A stretch of 64,000 nt of DNA, taken from contig CM067307.1 in NCBI GenBank assembly GCA_034231615.1, forward strand, positions 8,053,013 through 8,117,012, in the 5' to 3' direction. The number at the start of each line of letters is the position of its first letter. Position 1 is the stretch's first letter. A program made the position numbers and the translations under genes. Positions 51,878 through 62,002 of this stretch are shown one piece after another. Below the pieces are notes generated by a model, which saw only the letters and a list, made by a program, of their open reading frames with translations, was not told the DNA's origin and made no database searches. Source of the DNA: Meghimatium bilineatum. Lineage: Eukaryota > Mollusca > Gastropoda > Stylommatophora > Philomycidae.

Positions 51878-52147
51878 GGTGCCAAGGCCTGAAAGGGGAG
51901 CAAACAAAAAATAACACTATTTACCTTCTATCCATGTTGTAAGAGACAAATAAGAAGGGCAAGGGGGCTATATAGGCCTTCCCATCCTATATAGGTTCAA
52001 ACTGACCCAGACGTCATGCTGCAGTTAGATGTGTCAGGCAAAATTGTGCAGATATCACAGCAAAGCTGTAAACCATGACAACATTCCGCTATCCAGACTA
52101 CATCCTGCTAATCTGCAGGAGTTTAAGAACGAATGTAGAAGAAGAAG
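51878..52147 (+). mobile_element. Family A SINE, diverged
   Basis: GGTGCCAAGGCCTGAAAGGG to GAACGAATGTAGAAGAAGA. All blocks present, no TSD found. Confidence 0.85.
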
Positions 52148-52689
52148 CAGTTCCGGTCAAATAGAGGGACACAGTATAATATTAAACAATTAGGAATGAA
52201 CCGAAATGATGAAAACTTATCAACATCATACAAATAACAAAACAGAAATACAAAACAGACACAAACAAAATACATGTAACCGCTGCATTTATAATTGAAC
52301 ATTCAACAAGACTATACCATAAATACATCTAGAGACATGGGCACTGCTGTATACATGAAAGGGAAATGTGGAAAATATAATTTCTCAAATCACAAATGTA
52401 GAAATAGAAATTTGATTTAAAATAACATGAATAGAAATTTTTTTATGAGAAATGCATCGTCGTATGACATCAAGTTGACATAACAATCTGCAATAAAACA
52501 CAATCATATTGACATATTAATCATGATAAACAAAACGACGGAAAAGAAAAATCGCGGAAAGAAAAAAAGTCATGAAATAAAAAATATCTTGATAAAACAA
52601 TTGTGGAAATTGGGAACATGTTTCATCTAATGAATAAAATTGCATACAATAAATATGAGATGCTGAGTGCATTCTTTAGTGTGGGCATG
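52148..52689. other. AT-rich DNA, nothing recognised
   Basis: No feature recognised. The 77-codon plus frame at 52603 runs into the decayed array. Confidence 0.4.
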
Positions 52690-53560
52690 GAACTTAAATC
52701 TGCTCATACACTAACTATGCTAGGGTCTAGCAAATACAAGGATACCAGTAAATACATGTGCAATCCTATCAAACAACCAATGTACAGTCAAAGTAAACAT
52801 CAAATCAAATCCTGGCAAGTTCATGTACAATTCTAACGTGCCAATGAACGCTACTAGCAAACATGAAATCCTAGCAAGTCAAGTAAACAAGCAAACAAAC
52901 ACTCCTTGAAAATACCAAATCAAATCATAGCAAATCCATTTGCAGTATTATGGACTCCTAATGCCCATGTGAAATTCTACCATAGCCTAAACAAACAGAT
53001 ATACAATCTTAGAAAATAGCCACTTACAGTACAATCCTATAATTCCCATACAATTCTAGTAAATCTTAAAATCCAACAACAGTATTAATCAAATCCTAGG
53101 AAACCCTAATACAATATTACCACCTTAGAAAATCTACACACAATCATAATGAATACTAGAAAAAATCCTACTGTAATTCTATAAACCCAAATACATTCCT
53201 ACAAAATTCTATCAAATCCAGTTATAATCTTAGTAAATTCTAAACCCAAGTATAATCCTAGTAAACATACAAACAAAATTCTAACAAATCCTAGTACATT
53301 AACGTACCCCAGTATAATTTCATTACATTCTAATGCACCCAAATATAATCCTAGTAAATTCTTACAATCCCAATAATAATCTTAGTAAATTCCAACAAAT
53401 TTAAGAATAATTCTAGGAAATTCTAAGACACCTGAGAAATTTAACAAATCCAAGAGTAATCCTTCTACATTCACAAGAATAATCCTTCTACATTCACAAG
53501 AGTAATCCTTCTACATTCACAAGAATAATCCTAATAAATTATAACACACCCAAGTTTAAT
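52690..53560. repeat. Ancient decayed minisatellite
   Basis: Roughly 25-30 bp units derived from AATCCTAGTAAATTCTAACA and CCCAAGTATA, with heavy divergence. A fresher subset, CCTTCTACATTCACAAGAAT, repeats three times at 53460-53530. Confidence 0.7.
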
Positions 53561-53982
53561 CAAAGTAAATTTTAAAAAGTGATTAATTTCCTTGTGTAAA
53601 GTTCTACAAAGAATTTTGAAATGTAATGGAAAGAGATAGAAGAATCAAGAAGTATATGGTTTTTTCCTGACCATATATAAAGCCATAAAGCATACAAAAT
53701 TAGTATTGGAAGGCATAGTTGAAGTAAAAAGGAATGACCAATATGACAAAAAGTAAGACACATGATAAAGCTGTTTGAACACATCCGTTGCTACAGTAAG
53801 TAACCTCGCCAATAGATCATGCATAAAGGATTTGTTATAGAAAGGATGTCGTCGGAATGAGCATAGTTCTACAAACATTTCTATTTGCTAATCAGGAATT
53901 AACATCTTGTTAGTTTCCTACAAACATTAACCACATTAGATGTTATTCTTATTTAGGAGCTATAGGTGTTAAACTTTTTGGT
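53561..53982. other. AT-rich DNA, nothing recognised
   Basis: No feature recognised. Confidence 0.4.
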
Positions 53983-54167
53983 CATTCCGGAGAATGGAAT
54001 TGTAATGGTTTACAGCTCGGCTGAAATATCTACGCCTTTCAGCCCAACACATCCGGCTTTAGCATGACTTCTCTGTCACTATGGCCCAATTTCGGTATGA
54101 GATAACCAACCCCATCCCAAAAACCTCCCTAAGTCACCACTTAGGTGTTGGGGCCTACAACATACTG
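53983..54167 (-). mobile_element. Family A SINE, partial
   Basis: GTCATTCCGGAGAATGGAAT, GCCTTTCAGCCCAACACATC, CCCCATCCCAAAAACCTCCC to TGTTGGGGCC. Internal deletions in the 5' part. Confidence 0.8.
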
Positions 54168-54334
54168 GCACGCCCTGCAGAAATTGACAGGAATACAACT
54201 ATAATAATAAATTAAGAGAAAAAACTAGCCTGGTACTTGTACACTTTTTGAGAGAGAGTGAAATATTTCTTTTTTTGTTAGATTTTATATTCATCTGCAT
54301 TGTTTTTTTCAATCCTCATATGTAATGACTAAGA

Positions 54335-54905
54335 CAGAACTGGTGTCCAGTAATACAAGGAAGTTGAGAGGGCAGAACTACTGCTGTCCAGTAATACAAG
54401 GAAGTTGAGAGGGCAGAACTACTGCTGTCCAGTAATACAAGGAAGTTGAGAGGGCAGAACTACTGCTGTCCAGTAATACAAGGAAGTTGAGAGGGCAGAA
54501 CTACTGCTGTCCAGTAATACAAGGAAGTTGAGAGGGCAGAACTACTGCTGTCCAGTAATACAAGGAAGTTGAGAGGGCAGAACTACTGCTGTCCAGTAAT
54601 ACAAGGAAGTTGAGAGGGCAGAACTACTGCTGTCCAGTAATACAAGGAAGTTGAGAGGGCAGAACTACTGCTGTCCAGTAATACAAGGAAGTTGAGAGGG
54701 CAGAACTACTGCTGTCCAGTAATACAAGGAAGTTGAGAGGGCAGAACTACTGCTGTCCAGTAATACAAGGAAGTTGAGAGGGCAGAACTACTGCTGTCCA
54801 GTAATACAAGGAAGTTGAGAGGGCAGAACTACTGCTGTCCAGTAATACAAGGAAGATGAGAGGGCAGAACTACTGCTGTCCAGTAATACAAGGAAGTTGA
54901 CAGAG
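54335..54905. repeat. 41-bp minisatellite, very homogeneous
   Basis: About 14 units of CTACTGCTGTCCAGTAATAC plus AAGGAAGTTGAGAGGGCAGAA. The period is exactly 41 bp and units are practically identical (one T to A at about 54852), so it is recently amplified or homogenised. Confidence 0.97.
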
Positions 54906-55041
54906 GAAGAAGAAGAGGCGTTCAAAAATAATTTTGGATTGATAGCATCAAGGAATGGCTTGGCATGATTTTTTTCTACTCGTCTGAATGCCTGAGTTGT
55001 TTGTGCTCATGTCTTAAATGTGACACCTCACGACGCTAGCA

Positions 55042-55140
55042 CAGTGTTTCCCAACTTTTTTTTGACTTGGCCCCCTTTTGGCACAAATTTTCCTCCTCTG
55101 CCCCCTGATTCCTAAAAAAAGGTTGTTCCTTTCTTTGACT
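55042..55140 (+). mobile_element. hAT-like transposon left end
   Basis: CAGTGTTTCCCAACTTTTTT followed by TTGACTTGGCCCCCTTTTGG resembles the CAGxGxTTCxCAAC terminus of hAT (Charlie-type) elements. The preceding octamer CGCTAGCA would be the TSD. No matching right end was found downstream. Confidence 0.55.
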
Positions 55141-55489
55141 TGCTTTTTATACTTTACCTAAATAAGTCATGTTGTTTATAGTCTAAACTTCAGTATCAAG
55201 TCTCCTTGTTTAGTGATATACAGTTAATTTCATTTCTTCAGTATTGTCCATGTCTGACATTGATAACACAGGGTTGGTATAAATATTGCATTTATGATTT
55301 GCCACCTGGTTTTCATTGGAATTGATGTTTCAAAATTGAGGTAAGTTGCTAATTCTTGAATTGTCTCCCCTAAAAATTGAATTACCTCCAAGATGCAAAA
55401 TTGAATCCTCTGCTCTGTAGGAACTAAATTATTATATCTGCATTGAATGCTGCATTATCTATCTGTATGCTGTGTCCCTTTGGTGCCTC
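55141..55489. other. Unassigned DNA, possibly interior of the hAT-like element
   Basis: No frame or repeat recognised. Confidence 0.35.
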
Positions 55490-55640
55490 ATGGCCTTAAG
55501 GGTAGAAAAGTTCACTGGCGATGGCCTCCTTGTGTGCTGTTTGTAGACCTGTTAACGTAGCCTCTTTGATTTCTGTGATCCATCTTTTAGATGGTCTGTC
55601 TCTGGCTTTATAGCCGTGTTATCTATGTGTCATGGCATGC
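55490..55640 (-). pseudogene. LINE C-terminal fragment
   Basis: Plus strand GGTAGAAAAGTTCACTGGCG, CTCCTTGTGTGCTGTTTGTA, GATTTCTGTGATCCATCTTT, near-identical to 5670-5800. Second copy of the same LINE end. Confidence 0.85.
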
Positions 55641-55746
55641 TGCTGAACTTCATTATTTTAAATTCAAATTTCCCTTCATTACATTTGATGCTGTATTTTC
55701 CAGATAACAATTGGTACTGACTTGAAGAACAATTCAGAATCATTGC

Positions 55747-56012
55747 TGAAACTCGGCTGTGTTACTGGGAACTAAAAGAGGAGCAAAGAATAGAAAAACT
55801 TTTTTTCTTCCCATGCATATTATAAGAGACAACTATGGAGGACATGGGGTTGAGTTGGCTGTCCCATCCCATACACAGTCAAAGTAATCAAGAAGACATG
55901 CTGAAGTCAGAAGTGTAAGAATGAAAAGTTCAGATATCACAACTAAACTACAAACTATGACACAATTTATTCTGTTCCCAACTATTTCCTACTTATCTGC
56001 AGGAATTTGAGA
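55747..56012 (+). mobile_element. Family A SINE, old
   Basis: GGCTGTGTTACTGGGAACTA to TTATCTGCAGGAATTTGAG. All blocks present but many substitutions. Confidence 0.8.
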
Positions 56013-56309
56013 AGATTTATGAATCTATTGTAAATTGAAAAGTGACTGTACACTTATCTATATACGCTGATTGCAAAGGCTTGATTCTAACAAATGTTAC
56101 ATCTTTATTTCTCTTTATTTGCCTATATACATTTAAATTTGCCCACAAAATCACGGCCCTTTACTAAATACATTTTTATACCTACTTTCTTGAAATCTTC
56201 ATGTTTTCTCCATTGCATAGTAAGTAGAAGCAACGTTTCCCATATACACCAAATGCATATTGAGGAATATGATGTTAAAACCATATTTTTCATTTACCAA
56301 TGCAATATC
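56013..56309. other. AT-rich DNA, nothing recognised
   Basis: No feature recognised. Confidence 0.4.
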
Positions 56310-56475
56310 AATGGATGATGTGGTTAGCACCACACCCAATGTCTGTACCTTCCCCAGAAAATCTGGTACCCATTTCCTTAGTGTGGGTTGATCTAGGAGT
56401 TTTTTAATATTTCTAGTTGAACTGGAATTGAACCTTTGATCACCTGGCTAGGACGCCAGTGCACTAATCACCAGT
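56310..56475 (-). mobile_element. tRNA-derived SINE
   Basis: On the minus strand, TGGTGATTAGTGCACTGGCG (A-box region), B box GGTTCAATTCC (56428-56438), body with TCTGGGGAAGGTACAGACAT. Same broad type as 30442-30733. Confidence 0.75.
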
Positions 56476-57170
56476 ATGTAGTATATAGAATCAATTCTAA
56501 CTATAATCCGACGACCTAAATATTCTAGTAATTGAAGCATAGCCTGTCAAAAGACATTGCATTTGAACTACTTCTGAATTTTTAAGGAAGATACTATTCA
56601 TCTAGTATGATACAGTCAGTGCAATGTAAATGTCACGACTTTAGCTGTAATCAAACTATGATCTAGTCAAGATGGTCAGACTGCCTCTCTATGTCCTCTG
56701 CCATGCAACTACCTATTTTGGGAAATTACTACAATAAAGTTGGATTGTATTATATTTCATTTCTAGAACAAATCACAGGCCAGGGTCATCTCTATAACAT
56801 TTTGGAGTCCTGGGTCATTTCAAGAATATAGTTTAGTCCCGGGTCATTTTTAGAACATCCCAGCATAGGGTCATTGATAGAAGACATCGCAGGTCAGGAT
56901 CACTTCTAGAACATCAATAAAGGAAGGATTATCGACACAATGTTGAAGCTGAATAGTTTCATTTATACACATAACAACAATACTAGATGTCAACATAAAA
57001 ACCAAGTAAACTCACGTGCACAAAAATGTATACAGTGGTGTATTTAACAAACACAAAAACAGCAGTCCTTCCTGGCTGACCAATGGAGGTGGAAATTCTA
57101 TCACAGGTGCTTGGCGTAGATATAGTATTGTCTTTAGCACTTCGAAAGGTCATTACCAGGGGGCGTGCCA
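56476..57170. other. 3' of DOLPP1, with a decayed about 33-bp repeat
   Basis: At 56765-56915 a loose unit CCAGGGTCATCTCTATAACA recurs about five times. This region should hold the DOLPP1 3' UTR and polyadenylation site, but no convincing minus-strand AATAAA was picked out. Confidence 0.5.
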
Positions 57171-57210
57171 TCATTGGGATTTCCTGGAGGACATCTTTCG
57201 TTGACGGCTC
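57171..57210 (-). CDS. DOLPP1: DOLPP1 last exon (coding part)
   Basis: The terminal coding exon completes an Arg codon (AG|G) and reads SRQRKMSSRKSQ then TGA (57173-57171). Human DOLPP1 ends EARNRQRKLGTKLQ, so the SRQRKM match and the position after EAR support this 40-bp assignment. The acceptor TTGTTCCCTGCTAG|GAGCC has a good pyrimidine tract (first exon base 57210). The basic cytosolic tail is normal for the family. The exon is too small to be called from open frames alone; it was found by asking for the peptide that must follow the previous exon. Confidence 0.85.
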
Positions 57211-57315
57211 CTAGCAGGGAACAATGACATGATTTTAAAAAAAGGTTATATTAGACATGGTTACGTCATGTTGACAGTAGGATTTTTGTTTTCCTTTAAC
57301 TCTTAAACTTAACTC

Positions 57316-57705
57316 TGTGTCTTCAGCAGGCATGTTTCATTACAGCAGAGATCATAGGTTGCCAACCTGTCCTTGTGCTAGGCGGTGTCTTCAACAGGCA
57401 TGTTTCATTACAGCAGAGATCATAGGTTGCCAACCTGTCCTTGTGCTAGGCGGTGTCTTCAACAGGCATGTTTCATTACAGCAGAGATCATAGGTTGCCA
57501 ACCTGTCCTTGTGCTAGGCGGTGTCTTCAACAGGCATGTTTCATTACAGCAGAGATCATAGGTTGCCAACCTGTCCTTGTGCTAGGCGGTGTCTTCAGCA
57601 GGCATGTTTCATTACAGCATAGCTCATAGGTTGCCAAACGGTCCTTGTGCTAGGTCTTCAGGTGCCAGGTTTCATTACAGCATAGATCATAGGTTGCCAA
57701 CCTGG
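57316..57705. repeat. 68-bp tandem repeat x about 5.7 in a DOLPP1 intron
   Basis: Units start near 57321, 57389, 57457, 57525 and 57593 with CTTCAACAGGCATGTTTCAT. The first four are almost identical and the last two decayed. It begins about 105 bp upstream (in gene orientation) of the last exon's acceptor. Confidence 0.95.
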
Positions 57706-57710
57706 TCTGG

Positions 57711-57957
57711 TTTTCTTCTTTTGCATTCATTCTCAAAACCTCCTGCAAATTAGCAGAATGTAGTCTGGAGAGTGGAAAGTGATGTTTCATGGTTTACAGT
57801 TTTGCTGCTTTTGGCATGCCTTCTGGGTTACTTTGACCCTGTATGGGACAGCTAACTCCTCTCTCAAAACCCCCTAATCACCTCTTACAACTTGCATGAC
57901 AGGTAAATATCACTATGCTTTGCTCCCCTCTCGAGACTGGGCAACACACGGGTGTGG
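57711..57957 (-). mobile_element. Family A SINE, diverged
   Basis: GGTTTTCTTCTTTTGCATTC to GACTGGGCAACACACGGG. The central core is deleted. In a DOLPP1 intron. Confidence 0.82.
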
Positions 57958-58018
57958 TCTGGGTTTGTAATTTTACACACAAGCTAAGGATAAGGACACT
58001 TGACTAGCGTATTATTAT

Positions 58019-58280
58019 CATTCTTTTGCGTTCGTTCTCAAACTCCTGCAGATTTGCAAGATGTAGTCCACAGAAAGAAATGCATTCTTTAATAGTTTAC
58101 AGCTTTTCTGCAATAAATGCACCTCTTTGCCCAACACATGGCTTCTGGGTATAGGTTACCATATATGGTATGGAAAAGATAACTCCACCCAAAAACCTCT
58201 AGTTTCCTAGTGACATGCATGAAATGTAAACAATGTTGCTATTCTTTACTTCCCATTCAAGCCTCAACAACACCCTGGCA
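58019..58280 (-). mobile_element. Family A SINE with 8-bp duplication
   Basis: ATTATTAT at 58011-58018 and 58281-58288 (low complexity, so modest support). CATTCTTTTGCGTTCGTTCT to CAACAACACCCTGGCA. Confidence 0.82.
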
Positions 58281-58447
58281 ATTATTATTATTTTAGCATC
58301 ATCACTCTGTGTATTACTACATGTTAAACACAGTGAATCTGATATTTTTCAACAAGCATTTCTAGCAGATTAACCTTATCTAATAACTGACTGGAGGTCA
58401 CAAAAATATCTACTTGAGGCCACAAATCATTATGAAAGATGAAATAC

Positions 58448-58537
58448 CTGGCTTCAGACCTGGAGCAGGTGTACTCAAACCACATGACATGAGGAATCAA
58501 CGTTGAGTCTCGTAACATCAAAATCTCGCCAACAGGA
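58448..58537 (-). CDS. DOLPP1: DOLPP1 penultimate coding exon
   Basis: This 90-bp exon completes a Ser codon (AG|T) and reads [20 protein letters not shown] then EYTCSRSEA, ending AG| of an Arg codon. Human DOLPP1 has [20 protein letters not shown] then EYTVTRAEAR. The acceptor CTTCCCTTTTTATTTAG|TCCTG (first base 58537) and the donor AAGCCAG|GTATTT (last base 58448) keep the frame with both neighbours. This segment follows the last membrane span of the enzyme. The longer open frame that runs on past the donor (to 58324) is intronic read-through. Confidence 0.95.
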
Positions 58538-58669
58538 CTAAATAAAAAGGGAAGAAAAAAGTCTCATCAAATCAGAGAATATTTGAAATCTTCCAGAATA
58601 TTCTGGAAAACATGCACAACAATAGTTTAATGTTACAATAATTAGTACTAATTGTATGTTATTGGATAT

Positions 58670-58953
58670 CTTCTTCTTCTTTCTCAAACTCCTGCAGAGT
58701 TTTTTTAGAATTAGCAGAATGTAGCTCGGAGAACGGAATGCATTGTGTCATGCTTTATGGTTTAGCTGCGATATCTGTGCCTTTCAGCCTGACACATCCA
58801 ACCTCAGCATGGCTTATGGGTCACTTTAATCCTCTATGGGATGGAACAGCCTGCTTCATTCCGAACTATCTTAGTGGTCTCCTACGACGTGCGTAGCAGG
58901 TAACAGTGTTGTTGTTCTTTGCTCCCCACTCAGTCCCTGGCAACACATAGACG
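58670..58953 (-). mobile_element. Family A SINE
   Basis: CTTCTTCTTTCTCAAACTCC, a small insertion GAGTTTTTTTAG, then the family to GTCCCTGGCAACACATAG. In a DOLPP1 intron. Confidence 0.85.
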
Positions 58954-59032
58954 GATAAGCGATATCAAAGCATGGTAAAGACATCAGAAATGACCGGGTT
59001 ACAATCTTCCAACTTAGAACTGGACATTTGCC

Positions 59033-60112
59033 GGTGTTGCCGAGCCTGAAAGGAGGTACGGAGTTCGCTGTCCCAAACTATAGAGGTTTAAAATGACTCA
59101 TAGGCCATGATTAAGTTGGATTTGCCATAAAGCACAAATATCACAGCAAAGTTGTATACTGAGACACATGTTCCGTTTTCTAGGTTACATTGCGTTAATA
59201 TGCAGGAGTTTAACCTTTAGGGCTCTGGATTAAATTAAGAAATTTCTCCCCTGGGCCTGGATTCTTTTTGGAAAATTTGCGTTATTGATGGTGTTTTGAA
59301 AACGCAATAACTTTTTTGTTTTAGAAGATATTTAAATAATTTTTGCACATGTAAATAAAGGAGTGAATAGTGAATATAATCGTGCTTTTGTTGTTGTATG
59401 TGTGATATGACAGTTGTGAAGTTGAAAATTCTGGGGGAAAACGGAAAACGCCATTTTCAAAATCGCAAATATATTTTCTTGACGACCCTAATACATGAGC
59501 AATGTGTGGCAACATTGATAAAATCCTCATAAATACATATACTTATTGTATATGTATTGTTTTATATCCAAACTAATATAATATGAACTAAAAAAACTAA
59601 TAAAAAGTGAATAAATTGCATATAATGTCCGTCCGGTCAACACTAGGTATATGCCGACACGCAACGTAATTATTGTCCATGCACACGTGGCACCCCTGAT
59701 ACATATTATTTTTGTGTTTTTGAATGAATACACACACATTCTTATCAAATAACAACATATTAAACACAAAAAACAACAATTAGAACATGTAGTCACGATC
59801 ACTTACCCATGCCACGCGGTACTCAATTTGATAGTAAAATACGGCCGAAATTGGCTAAAGTCCTCTAGAAATACATTGACAAATTCAACCGGTTTTCTCT
59901 CTCTTACAATCGTAATGAGTAAAGGAATTTGACCTTTAAACTGTGACGTATTCCTAGCTTCGTTTGGCGGGCTTTATACGTCATCTGTTCATTACTTCGT
60001 GAAGTTCCGTACTCGATATCGTATGGTGAGTGACCTCGCCCGCAGGCACAATGGGGCGTGTCCTCGCCCGCAAAGTCGTAAAGGTTAAGAGCGAACGCAG
60101 AAGAAGAAGAAT
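59033..60112 (+). mobile_element. Family A SINE split by a piggyBac-like element
   Basis: The 5' part 59033-59213 ends ATATGCAGGAGTTTAA. The tail GAGCGAACGCAGAAGAAGAA resumes at 60089. Excision of 59214-60084 and one TTAA restores the continuous family tail GGAGTTTAAGAGCGAACGCAG. In a DOLPP1 intron. Confidence 0.9.
59214..60084. mobile_element. PiggyBac-like non-autonomous element 2
   Basis: TTAA at 59210-59213 and 60085-60088. Left end CCTTTAGGGCTCTGG; right-end complement CCTTTACGACTTTGC. The insertion site lies exactly in a SINE tail, so both boundaries are certain. 871 bp, no transposase frame; contains GC-richer terminal 120 bp. Confidence 0.9.
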
Positions 60113-60202
60113 ATAAGATATAATCATAGGGACCAAACTCGAAATAAAGGAATGACGAAAATGGATGGGCTGGACCCTGGACGTCCTGACCACAAGTAAC
60201 CA

Positions 60203-60321
60203 ACCGGGGTGCAAATAATCACAAATCTACTGTGGAACTTGCAGCACAACGTACTTCATGATCCCCGGTGGAAATCACAAGAAATATTCGTTGTGGTTAC
60301 ATGAGAACGCTGAAGAAGAAG
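60203..60321 (+). mobile_element. Family B/C-related SINE fragment
   Basis: CAACCGGGGTGCAAATAATC, GCAGCACAACGTACTTCATG, ATCCCCGGTGGAAATCACAA, GAGAACGCTGAAGAAGAAGA. It mixes family C middle blocks with a family B tail. Confidence 0.65.
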
Positions 60322-60339
60322 ATATAATCACAAAATCTT

Positions 60340-60430
60340 AATGCAGCAAATGGGATTTGAACCAGGTATACCAAGATGACACCTACTCTCCTTGCAACTT
60401 GAGTCAACACTTTTCCATATTCGACTACAA
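60340..60430 (-). mobile_element. tRNA-derived SINE head
   Basis: On the minus strand, GAGAGTAGGTGTCATCTTGG and a B box GGTTCAAATCCC (60352-60363). The body appears to be repeat E. Confidence 0.6.
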
Positions 60431-60700
60431 CAATCTCTAAAAGAAGATGTGATTTTAGTCTCGACTTTCAACGTATATATTCTCAAGCTACTATGAATAT
60501 GGACCAGTCGATAAGACACACAGACAACAACAACACACACATGCCTCACATGTGTGTAAATTTCCCTTCAATCACAAACATTTAAAATTAGTTTATGCCA
60601 TTAGACCTCAGTACTACAAGGACCAAAAAGGCCTACTTGTAAATATAAATAACACAATCATAAAACAAGGTTGTTTCGGATGTGACTTGAGTAAATAAAT
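60431..60700. repeat. Dispersed repeat E, copy 2
   Basis: Shares GATGTGATTTTAGTC, CCTCAGTACTACAA and the following AT-rich blocks with 10060-10300. It is contiguous with the tRNA-like head, so E may be a SINE body. Confidence 0.65.
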
Positions 60701-60705
60701 AATAT

Positions 60706-60869
60706 TCTTCTTTTTTTTTCAGCGTTCATTCTCAAACTCCCACGGGATCTCTCTTGTAGAAGGACACTGGCCATACCAGATTTCCAGCAGAATGTAGTCC
60801 AGAGAATGGAATGCGTTGTGTTGTCATTTTATTTGCGCCAATGGCCAGACACATTCGTCTTCTGCTGTG
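60706..60869 (-). mobile_element. Family B SINE with 8-bp duplication
   Basis: AATAATAT at 60698-60705 and 60870-60877. TTTTTTTTCAGCGTTCATTC to CATTCGTCTTCTGCTGTG. Confidence 0.88.
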
Positions 60870-60964
60870 AATAATATAATATAGATGTTTCAAGGATCTA
60901 TAAGATATGACATACCATTTACAAGTCATGGATCTTACATTTATCTGCATCTTCTTCTGCTTTC

Positions 60965-61180
60965 TTCTTCTTCTGCGATCAGTTTGCTCATAAGTCTATA
61001 CAGGAAGGTGGGCCGCCTCCATGAATTCAGTCGTTAGTAGGAGGTCCTCACGGTTGCCCCACAGCTTCACCTTCAGATCGGTCTCTTGGGGCCATATTTT
61101 GGTTCTCACGTCATCAAAGAGTGGGCATGTCTGCAGAATATGTTCTGGAGTCTGGGGACCCTTTTGACATGGGCATAGGC
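60965..61180 (-). pseudogene. LINE RNase H tail and 3' end
   Basis: The minus strand reads a CPCQKGPQTPEHILQTCPLF block, then DDVRTKIWPQETDLKVKLWG and NREDLLLTTEFMEAAHLPV, a stop, and the 3' end CAAACTGATCGCAGAAGAAG. The coding part is nearly uninterrupted. Same LINE type as 38437-39153. Its GCAGAAGAAGAAG end matches the SINE tails. Confidence 0.88.
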
Positions 61181-61313
61181 TTCTGCTTTCATTCTCAAAC
61201 TCCTGCTGGATCTCTCTTATAGCAGAACAATGGTCCTACTAGATTTCCAACAGGAAATGCATTGTATCGCCGTTTTATTTTCGCCAATGGCCAGACACAT
61301 CCATCTTCGACAG
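61181..61313 (-). mobile_element. Family B SINE, internal deletion
   Basis: TTCTGCTTTCATTCTCAAAC to CCATCTTCGACAG. The GGATGTAGTCCAGAGAATGG block is lost. Confidence 0.85.
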
Positions 61314-61325
61314 TAGATATTACAT

Positions 61326-61590
61326 CTCCCGTGTGTTTCGGGGACCGAAAGGGGAGCAAAGAATGTGTTTACTTTCCATGCATGTTGTACAAGGCGACTA
61401 AGGAGGTTATGGGATGGAGTTGGCTGTCCCATCCAATATAGGGTCAGTGACCAAAAGCCATGCTGAAGTCGGATGTGTCAAGCCGAAAGGCGCAGATATC
61501 ACAGCAATGCTGTAAACCATGACACAACGCATTCCATTCTCCGGACTACATCCTGCTAATCTGCAGGAGTTTGAGAACGAACGCAGAAGA
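61326..61590 (+). mobile_element. Family A SINE with 11-bp target duplication
   Basis: AGATATTACAT at 61315-61325 and 61591-61601. CTCCCGTGTGTTTCGGGGAC to GAACGCAGAAGA. In a DOLPP1 intron, 140 bp from the next exon's donor. Confidence 0.95.
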
Positions 61591-61730
61591 AGATATTACA
61601 TTTATAAGGGAATAAGCTACTAAATGATATCTATAAGATATTGACATACTATTTATAATTAGATATTACATTTACAAGTCATAGATATTATATTTACAAG
61701 TCATAGATATTACATTTATAAGCCACCTAC

Positions 61731-61859
61731 CTGTTGGCGATAAATGGGAAGAAAGGTGTCAATACAAAATGGACAGTGCCAAACCACAAGACACCCAACA
61801 CACAACCTAGAAGTCCTCCAAATAACACCTGACTAATTGTATGATATCTCAGGTATATC
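61731..61859 (-). CDS. DOLPP1: DOLPP1 exon with PAP2 catalytic motif
   Basis: This exon encodes part of dolichyldiphosphatase 1, an ER membrane enzyme that removes a phosphate from dolichyl diphosphate on the lumenal side so that dolichyl phosphate can be reused for N-glycan assembly. The 129 bp read (AG)G for Arg and then IYLRYHTISQVLFGGLLGC, VLGVLWFGTVHFVLTPFFPF and IAN, ending AG|. The human counterpart is [20 protein letters not shown]. With the preceding Ser this gives SRIYLRYHTISQ, the third PAP2-superfamily motif (SRxxxxxH), whose His is the proposed nucleophile. A membrane span follows. The acceptor GTGTCTCAACAG|GATATA (first base 61859) and the donor GCCAACAG|GTAGGT (last base 61731) are both phase 2 and join cleanly to 62869 and 58537. 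No stop or missing key residue is seen. Confidence 0.97.
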
Positions 61860-62002
61860 CTGTTGAGACACAAATCACATTTTATGCACAGACTGTGTTA
61901 AGACATCCTAAACCAGAAGTGTCTTGAACTTTAAGTGAAACTTGTATTGAATAATAACATTAATATCTTACATCTGTTAAGTATTTAACAGTTCATTTAA
62001 AA

